NCBI RefSeq assembly: GCF_001949145.1
Contig: NW_019091597.1
Location: 34,271 to 48,073 of the forward strand
Source: Acanthaster planci
Lineage: Eukaryota; Echinodermata; Asteroidea; Valvatida; Acanthasteridae
Direction: 5' to 3'
DNA length: 13,803 nt
Part shown: one piece after another, positions 6,781-13,803 of the stretch
Position numbering within the stretch: position 1 is the first letter of the stretch
Layout: each line of letters begins with the position of its first letter
Program-made: the position numbers and the translations under genes
The notes under the pieces: model-generated
What the model saw: the letters and a program-made list of their open reading frames with translations, nothing else
The model's database searches: none
Told to the model about the DNA's origin: nothing

Positions 6781-9700
6781 ATGCATAAAAGAGAAACACA
6801 AAATGCAAGAATTCCGTGAGAAACACATTTTTTCATTTAAGTCTACTCTCTTTAATTTTTTTTGTTAGAGGAGCAGGCTGCTTAGGTTTGCTCACAGCCG
6901 TTTTTGTAATAATTATTTAACACATCGTGTTTGCATCCCACAGGCTAAATATGCTCACAATGTATACATCACTTAAATACAGGTTTCCCAGCTAAATTCA
7001 GGCCAAAGTCATTCAACTTAACACAATGAACATTCACAGACATTTACAAGTCAAAAGCATGCATTCAATTTCATTATCTATTTAGCATTTTTAGTGTTCT
7101 TCAGTAATGTACATGTATACTTTCAAATCAAACACGTCAAACTGTTATATCGTTCACTCAAATTTGTATAGGACCTCAATTTACACACAAACTGTTTCTG
7201 CATAAACACTATGGCATAACAAACAGCGCTTGATTTTTGGTCTTATATGTAAGTATACAGTCAGTGGACATGGAATGATGATCTTCTCAAAGATGTGATG
7301 AAATTTCCGTAAATATGGACAGTTAATTTAAATACCTCTTCCAAAGTGCTTCATAATAAAAAGGACGAGGTTTCGTAGAGAAATAGGGAGGTTTCTTGAG
7401 GTCCAAACAAACTGAATTACTCAGATTACACTTGGTGGGTGACAAATCAGCAGTGTCTCAAAGACAGCATGGATAACAAGATGGTGACCTGTACAGCCTG
7501 GAACTCAATAGTACATATTCCAGGACATCTAATTACACATGGGCACTATGGGGAAGAGGTGTACAGGTTCTTTCACACACCTCTTTCAGTTTCAAGAAGT
7601 AAGTAATCAGTGTCTTATTTATTACGTTTCTATGGCGTTTCAGAAAGTAACGGCACGTGAGTAATGATTAACGAAAATAAACTAAAAATAAGCCCGGTAG
7701 ACTAGATTCAGGTCCAGGTACTCTACGCTGACCGCGTTATTCCCCATCTTGATGGCACTGCACCTGAACACGAGTGCACTCTCACACGTATGTCACGCAA
7801 ATTACGTTTCTCTCCACCTCCGTCTCGCACTCCTTCATTTGGGAACAAATCTCACAATTATTTTGCCCAGCTAAGTGTACGATTTTAGGTTTATGCATCT
7901 TAGACATTAATGTATACAACAATGTTTATTTTCTACACGTCATCGAAACACAATTAGGCCGAAACGATGCCAGTTTACATGTATGTTCATGCACGGACCA
8001 TTTAGAATAAAATCAGCAGTTTATACAGTTTGACGGGGTCATTCTTGACGAAAACATATAAAATTCTTTTTTTTACCCTTGATTATTTGACAAGTAATAC
8101 AAAACAATTAATCTGACTTTTGCAAATTTAGTAGTACCGCCGAAATGTCTGTGGGTGGGGGTCAGGGTTCAGTCCCAAGTCTGTATTTAACTATACGTAT
8201 GCCGCAATTTCGAGACCGGAATGTACAAAAAAAAATCCAAGATAAGAGTTGCTCACCAAATCATCAAACTCCAAAAACTCAATTTTGTATGCTGGACTAA
8301 TTTACGATTTTTACAAAAGTAACATAGACGTGTAAGTTAACTATAGACGGCCATGGAAAGACCTTGTGATGACAAACCAAGAGATTTTGAAACGACACAA
8401 AAAACGTGCATTCTCAACGATAGTGTACAAGAGTCAAATTGAGCAACGCTTTGAGAGTAACTGCAAAGAAGAGCTGAATTCAAATTGAGTTTAAAATAAA
8501 ATCCAGTTACGTACTGCTTGAACCATCCTGTTGCATCATCTGCAGTAAACTGATGTACTTATGTCTTATGAAGAGAACTTTCTTCTGTAGACTTGCGAGA
8601 TGTGAACAGTCTTGAACAACTGTTTGAAAATACCAAGAGAAAAATCCTGTTAAATAACGCCTTATTTTGTTCGAATTGCGTAATAAACGACAAACGAGTG
8701 TAAATGCTCCTAAAACGATAGATGCAAAATCAACAACATATTTTTCACTTAAGACAGTACGCTAACCTTGCCGGGAGGACCACAACTAAATTACATAACA
8801 ATGCATGTTTATAAATAATGTGTACACTTATCCAAGTGCCCAAATCATTCGTACAATAACCAAGAATAATCTTATTCGGACCATCCTCCACCAAAACAAA
8901 CTGACTTAAAGTGTGGTTTTTTCGAAATTAAACAACTTACAGCGTATTACATACATGTGATTTTTTCACGGAAGCTATATTGGAAGGATTTAATAACATA
9001 CATAAAAAGAGTTATCGTGCAGATTATGATCGGACATGCCCTTTCGCCTGTACCTAAAAAGCATTAAGATATGGTTCTCTTTTAACCTGTGGAAAATTCT
9101 CATTATCATCCTGGAAAAGAATTATCGATGAATTTCCTTTTGCAGCGATTCAGATGAACGAAATGAATGATGATTGGTAGTCGCGGAGGAGGGAGAGTCT
9201 TTGCAGTAGGATCTTTTATTATGCTGCCAATAATCTCTTGAAAGAATTGCCAAAATGAAGGGATCGCGACAGCAACTTGTTAGAGGATTGCAGCGGTCTT
9301 GTTATCAAGACTTCGTATGAAGTATCTCAACAGTACATGTACATGTATATATATAGTATCCAAGAGTATTCCCTTCACTTCCTTGTCTTAAATGGAGCTA
9401 GTCTTGATTCCAGTAGTTCATTAGGCGTAACAAACTGCCAACAGACGAATCAATACAAAGGAAGGTCTGAGATATTTCGTTTGTAACAAGTTTTGTTCTC
9501 TGTATGCGTACAATAAATTACGACTGTTGAAAGTTCAAAAGTAATTTTGAAGCCCGCTTGCTTCTGTTTGGTACTTGGAAAACTGTAGGAAGGAATTAAA
9601 ACCAGTGTACCCCTCATCTGAATAGAAATTCACACCCAAAAGGAAATTTCTTTTGTTTTCTTTCGTGTTGGAAACCAAGTTTTATTGAAATGTAACATAT

Positions 9701-9827
9701 CCTTTCGTTCCAGGCGTTCTAAAACTGTCACTGCACCACATTTGAAAACGATGACACACTTAACAGGACTTACAGGACTACTGAAAAATTTACCCCGCGG
9801 CAAGGTCTTATAACTACACAGGCAACA
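6781..9827. other. Host intergenic DNA, nothing recognised
   Basis: This is AT-rich DNA of about 3 kb with many stops on both strands. The longest frames (7774-8010 and 9277-9486, plus strand) resemble no known family, and the latter starts beside an ACATGTAC/TATA simple repeat at 9332-9355. No further polymerase N-terminus and no terminal inverted repeat of the element could be seen here. Some of it may be unrecognised ancient repeat. Confidence 0.5.
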
Positions 9828-10212
9828 CAGTGACGTCGATTTGAGTCGGCAAAGTCGGTAAATGGTCAGGGTCGGTCAGTCAGTCGGAAGTTCCCCAAAA
9901 TGGACGTTGGGCCCTGACTGTTTTGCCGACATGGGTAGGAATGCAGTCTACCGGCATGCTAAGAGATTGCCAGCCGACGTCTGCCACGATTCCTCTGACC
10001 GACGTCGTGTAAACTCACCTTCCGCCGACGTCGGCTAGACGAAATGCAGCTGACACGTCCAAGCAACTACGTCGAACCGAAGTCCTTTGACAGTCCTTCA
10101 CCCAACGTCGGGTTATTACCATTTAGCCCACGTTGGTGAGAATGCGGATAACCATCAGGACTTCTGGCTGACGGTTAGGCGACGTCGTCAAAGTTCTTTG
10201 GGCCAACGTAAT
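9828..10212. repeat. Degenerate palindromic repeats with an ACGTCG core
   Basis: About ten imperfect copies of a short palindromic unit with core RACGTYG are spread over some 385 bases. Examples are GCCGACGTCGGC (10024-10035, a perfect 12-base palindrome), CCCAACGTCGGG (10101-10112), and variants such as GACGTTGGG, ACCGACGTCG, GGCGACGTCGTC and GGCCAACGTA. Spacing is irregular, mostly 20-50 bases. The segment is richer in G+C than its surroundings. It resembles a decayed array built on the CCAACGTTGG/CCGACGTCGG type of palindrome, which I associate with cnidarian repeats (weak recollection). No gene is visible in it; the plus-strand frame at 10087-10278 is a by-product. Confidence 0.6.
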
Positions 10213-10711
10213 ATTACTCAGCTATTATTGAACGAAGTGCGGCTGACTCACGTCCACATACATAACCAACTGCTTTAAGCCAACAGCATTTGATTCAATT
10301 AACCAAATCTGACAATATTGTCTTGCATATTGCATTTGCCTTTCAGCAAACGTTTTGAAGTACGTATACATTAAAAGGCAGATCGAAATTTTGTGCATTG
10401 GGAGTGCAGCGTTAACCGGGTCTTTAATATCTCTTTCTTTAGATTATTAAAAGTCAGTCGAGAAAGGTCATTTCAAAATTGGTAGTTATTACAAAACCAT
10501 GTGCCAAAAAGGGACACGATAAATTAAACCGACTTTATCTCAGAAAATCCGTCTGAACCAAAAATGTTTACAATGAACCCGACAAAATGATTTCATGCAT
10601 TTGCATGTGATTCACATTTGAGGTGCATGTGATCTCATCATCTCACAAGTCCTGAAAAATGCGCCTTGCGCTGTATACCCGCAGCTGGTTCCCACCCGAC
10701 AATTATAGGCC
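10213..10711. other. Host intergenic DNA, nothing recognised
   Basis: No coding region is recognised. Around 10592-10630 GCATGTGAT occurs twice in direct orientation beside an ATTTGCAT octamer-like sequence. This is probably fortuitous. Confidence 0.45.
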
Positions 10712-11354
10712 TTTTCACACTACGAAAAATCTCCGGGTTGGACACGGGTCTGACTCGTGTAAAAGTCAGTGACCTTTTCACACTACAGAATTTGCACACG
10801 GCACTAACCCGTGTAGAGCGCTCGACCCGTGTTGAAACCAACCCTGCTCGGGAGGTGGGTTGAGAGCGCTCAATCCGTATTGAGACTGCCGACGTGTTGA
10901 AAGCCGTAGTGTGAACGCAAGTGGGTTATTGTTCGACCCGTGTAAATATTGCGCAGGCGAACTCACACGCACACTGTAGTAATAGGACGCCAACAAACAA
11001 ACGAATTACCTTTAACTTACGACATGCCTTAATTTCACGCGCGTTCTTCGTAATTGTATTGACTTTGTGCTCTGACAAAAAACATCCAAAATGTCAGATA
11101 AAGGCTCTCAATCTGAAAAAGGCACGCATGGAAAGAGGAGGAGGTAAAGGCTGTGTTGGCTATTTGGGATGACAGCTCCATCCAAAGCCAGCTTGATGGC
11201 ATGACAAGAAACAGCAAGGTGTTTCTCAAAATAAGCAATTTGACCCCTGTCGGACGCGCGAGTGTGTCGTAAGTGTGAAACGATCGCGCAAAACATGGGT
11301 CGAAACATTACACGTGTAGCAAAAATGCCGGCGCTGTGTCCAGTAGTGTGAAAA
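10712..11354. mobile_element. Cluster of TIR-like motifs, probable DNA-transposon/MITE remnants
   Basis: The motif TTTTCACACTAC occurs at 10712-10723 and 10775-10786. Its inverse occurs as GTAGTGTGAA at 10906-10915 and GTAGTGTGAAAA at 11343-11354, with a degenerate inverse near 11269-11280. Inside these ends are repeated blocks related to CGACCCGTGT and AACCCGTGTA. The sequence inward from 10775 and the inverse of the sequence inward from 11354 look alike over some tens of bases. This fits one element (10775-11354) with another copy or a short nested element (10775-10915). A trihelix-coding fragment lies between the outer ends. No convincing target-site duplication was found, so the superfamily is not assigned and the exact limits are uncertain. 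Confidence 0.6.
11091..11242 (+). pseudogene. Trihelix (Myb/SANT-like, Myb_DNA-bind_4) domain fragment
   Basis: An ATG at 11091 opens a short frame starting MSDKGSQSEKG. A frame change near 11125 leads into WKEEEVKAVLAIWDDSSIQ and then QLDGMTRNSKVFLKISNL, ending near 11242. This is the tryptophan-led first and second helix pattern of the trihelix DNA-binding domain found in ZSCAN20/29-like and transposon-associated proteins: W at the start, A-x-W in helix one, then the R-N-x-x-V-F/Y-x-K-I block. The third helix, normally with a conserved W/R-C-x-x-K pattern, is missing, and the frame ends soon after. It lies between TIR-like motifs, so it is more likely a relic of a transposon-encoded DNA-binding protein than a host gene. 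Recognition is by motif only. Confidence 0.6.
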
Positions 11355-12474
11355 CGAAGCAGAATTGAAGCCAGTTGAAATTTTAAGAAGTCAACTCGGG
11401 TTGGAACCGTGTAGATTTCGACCCTGGCCCAATTAAAAATTGTGTTGTGCTACAATGCGTTTTCTGTAAAATGTATCAGTAATTAACTGAGAATCTTTGT
11501 AACGGACACACTTTTGACTGTACAGTGATTTTTTTTGTAACGACAGAACCCCGGAGAAAGCTTTGCAAATGTACAATTTTCCTCTGTAACATGAATTAAG
11601 ATAAATTTGCATACGGACTTTGGTGCACAAAACCACTTTCATAAAGCTGATTTCGCCATTTCTCTCGTGTTTCCTGTTATTGCGAGTAACCGGTAATGTT
11701 TTTTTGGAGGAAGAATTTTATTCTGAGTCACCTTGTGTGCCAATAAATAAGAACTGCTAAAACAACTATGTTTTTTAACCTGCAATCCTGCCAACTGTGA
11801 CTAAAGTCGAAAGAAAAAGCGATGCACATATAAGCAAGCTGCGTGCGTTATGGAGTAGTCTAGTGGCATCTGTGATCGTGATGTATCGGTCAGGTAAAAA
11901 ATATGTCTATAACACATGAAATAAAAAACAAACTTGTCAGTGTCATTACTAACGTATATCCTCCTTTGACCGTATAAGCAGCCTCCTTCCACCTCACTTA
12001 CGTTTACTCTCCGTAAATTCGCAAATAAAAATTTGTTCTTGCGCAAAATGAGCGTCTGTACATTAACATGACATTTGTAATAAAAATTGACGTAAGTCTC
12101 TATGTTAATGTAGAGAAAAATTTCTAACAGTGTTAAAGTACACTTTTATGCTGTAATGTGTACATGAGAGTAATTGCAAAATACCCCGCCAAGCGAAAAT
12201 CTACGGCCACACAGTCGAGTCATGGAGGAATAAGTGGAGGTTGTTCAACTTCCTGGTTATCCTTGCTGCGTCGAGGTAGGGGTTGTGTAGAGTATTGAAG
12301 TCATTTTTGAGAAAGATGCACACTGTGAATTACATACAACTCATTAGGATCCAATGGGGGTCCCGGGGAGGGGCTACGGGATTACGAAGTGGGCCCTGTG
12401 CGTCCTGCAACGCAAAGTGAATGATGAAGGCGGAAGAATTTCCGTCTCGTAAGTGTGACGTCACATCAGTTTAA
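11355..12474. other. Host intergenic DNA, nothing recognised
   Basis: No gene is recognised. A stretch at about 11390-11425 (CGGGTTGGAACCGTGTAGAT) resembles the inner sequence of the TIR cluster to its left and may be part of the same repeat family. A perfect CRE-type palindrome GTGACGTCAC lies at 12455-12464; a functional role is unsupported. The minus-strand frames at 11433-11642 and 11801-12046 show no family resemblance. Confidence 0.45.
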
Positions 12475-12753
12475 ACCACATGTACTGCACATAGAGTTAC
12501 ATGCATTGATCGCCGTTCACATGGAACCATCGAACCGGAAGTTAATGCACAACTTCCGCAATCCCGTCCAATGGGAGCCTGCAAATCGTGGTGCGTCTGC
12601 CTTAACGACGAAGTTACTTGCGAACTTGATACCAAGTCTAATCACGTATGTTTCAGAGGGAGATTATTAACTCTGCATGTCCCGTTTTTAAGGTCATTTG
12701 CACATGAGGGCAATGGGAATTTGTGCCAGGCAAACAGCTGCTTCATTTCATGA
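12475..12753 (+). CDS. Possible small cysteine-rich exon, family unknown
   Basis: One plus-strand frame is open for 92 codons, from just after TAA 12472-12474 to a stop at 12751-12753. An internal ATG lies at 12571, preceded in the same frame by about 30 more open codons. The middle contains GACKSWCVCLNDEVTCE, a C-x3-C-x-C-x6-C pattern reminiscent of von Willebrand factor C-like or other extracellular cysteine-rich modules, with another Cys nine residues on and two Cys upstream (TCTAHRVTC). A donor-like CAC/GTATGT lies near 12648, close to the end of the Cys-rich part, as expected if it were an exon. No family is recognised, no matching exons are seen nearby, and a frame of this length can arise by chance. 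Confidence 0.2.
   Translation, partial: TTCTAHRVTCIDRRSHGTIEPEVNAQLPQSRPMGACKSWCVCLNDEVTCELDTKSNHVCFRGRLLTLHVPFLRSFAHEGNGNLCQANSCFIS
12536..12558. repeat. 8-base perfect hairpin
   Basis: The arms CGGAAGTT and AACTTCCG flank a 7-base loop. It falls inside the open cysteine-rich frame. It may be fortuitous. Confidence 0.5.
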
Positions 12754-13551
12754 AATTTACGTCTTATTTTCACTTTTTGGAAAAAAATTCCTGCCCAAAA
12801 TATTTTCACGGTAAGATAAAGCCTTTTCCTAACGTGTTTCGTGAAAAACATTGAGAAACAGTACTAGAGTGGTCAAAACTAGTGATTTTGGTGAAAAGCA
12901 CTTTTCGTTAGCAGTGTTTTGTTTATATTTTGATGCAATTTATGAAGGCTCGAAACAAAGAATTCGAAGTTATCAAAAATGGGCTGTGGTGGAGAAATAT
13001 GTGAAGGTTTTAGAATTGCTGACGGTTTTGGGCTAGATTTTTTCTCTTCCCGACTGATCGACCTAACTCAGCACCGATTCCTTCCTTACGGCTTTGCGAG
13101 CGTAAGTATTCAGTGACTCGGGTACGAAACACGAACTCAAAAGTACAGTTAGTTAACATGAAGTTTATTATTGAAACCGAGGTCTATCTGTCATTATAAA
13201 ATGGCCAGGAAAACGTTGAAATTTACGGTATATATCCCCAGTTTTATACGGTACTCTACACGCATGAACCACATGAACATGTACACCAGCTCCGTCGAGA
13301 ATTTCCATGCACATGTACATGAACGCCGCGGTACGCGTGTGACAAGCGGCAGTGTACTGTGCACAGTATGTGGCTGGATCAGTTTTGTGCATGTAAAACA
13401 ACACGTACTGATCGCGCAACTATACGCTGAAGTATCAAACAGAACTCATGAAAGTTGAAAAAATAGCTACATAGAACTGGTTGTATTGTGTAGTTGAGAT
13501 TCTGGAGTAGTAGGAAACTGAGAGTTCTGGAGCACACGCCCCTTTTTGCCC
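12754..13551. other. Host intergenic DNA, nothing recognised
   Basis: No gene is recognised. Frames at 12851-13036 and 13171-13458 (plus) resemble no family. An ACATGTAC-type cluster lies at about 13264-13322. Confidence 0.45.
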
Positions 13552-13702
13552 GGTTTTTGCTCAAAACCCTTGGGTAGTACATCGACCCAAAAAACCGTCG
13601 AAACATTTTTGGTGGGGAAAAATGGGAAAAAATGGGAAAATCCAGAAATGACGTGAACCCCGTTTTTGCTCAACACCCCTGGGTAGTACATCGACCCAAA
13701 AA
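13552..13702. repeat. 42-base direct duplication
   Basis: Two copies of a unit, 13552-13593 and 13661-13702, differ at only a few positions and share GGGTAGTACATCGACCCAAA near their right end. They start 109 bases apart. The spacer holds a small AATGGGAAA tandem (13619-13640). A short GCTC tandem follows at about 13739-13753. This looks like a local tandem duplication or part of a longer satellite that continues beyond the window. Confidence 0.75.
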
Positions 13703-13803
13703 TCTCGGGGATTTCCGCTCAACTTTTGACCCGGCGCCGCTCGCTCGCTCGCTGGCTAAACAACTCGTGACTGGCAATCACTCGCAAACAAGTCAAGACT
13801 TGC

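Noticed and set aside
10638-10996. Overlapping frames on both strands in the TIR-like cluster
   Set aside because: They are explained by repeated CGACCCGTGT-type sequence rather than by a gene.

Overview
The window looks like animal nuclear DNA, probably from a cnidarian such as a stony coral or sea anemone. It is AT-rich, mostly non-coding and full of decayed repeats. It carries one large degraded copy of a virus-like DNA transposon. The cnidarian assignment is an inference from resemblance to capsid, ATPase, integrase and polymerase families I recognise from cnidarian genomes, plus the repeat types. No intact host gene, tRNA, rRNA or CRISPR array was seen.

The centrepiece (about 1305-6780) is an inactivated Polinton/Maverick-type (adintovirus-like) element. 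Read on the minus strand from the middle leftward, it encodes: a two-membrane-segment protein (4224-3801), a small coiled-coil/tail-membrane protein (3777-3533), a double-jelly-roll-type major capsid protein (3483-2063), an FtsK/HerA-type packaging ATPase (2056-1442), and perhaps a further remnant (1439-1305). Diverging from this block on the plus strand is a retrovirus-like integrase (4256-4669) that has lost its catalytic core. Converging on the integrase is a protein-primed family B DNA polymerase (6780-4680, minus strand) that lacks its N-terminus. Together these would have supplied replication (PolB), integration (Int) and virion building and packaging (MCP, ATPase, small membrane proteins). 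All recognisable genes are broken by frameshifts, stops or deletions. No terminal inverted repeats were found by eye, so the copy is a truncated fossil.

The flanks are host intergenic DNA. On the left (1-1304) there are several short hairpins and an ACATGTAC palindrome cluster containing one N. On the right (6781-9828) nothing was recognised. After that come a field of degenerate palindromes around an ACGTCG core (9828-10212) and a cluster of terminal motifs TTTTCACACTAC/GTAGTGTGAAAA (10712-11354). This cluster encloses a broken trihelix (Myb/SANT-like) coding fragment, so it is probably the residue of a DNA transposon. Further right are an open, cysteine-rich frame (12475-12753) and a 42-bp direct duplication near the right edge.
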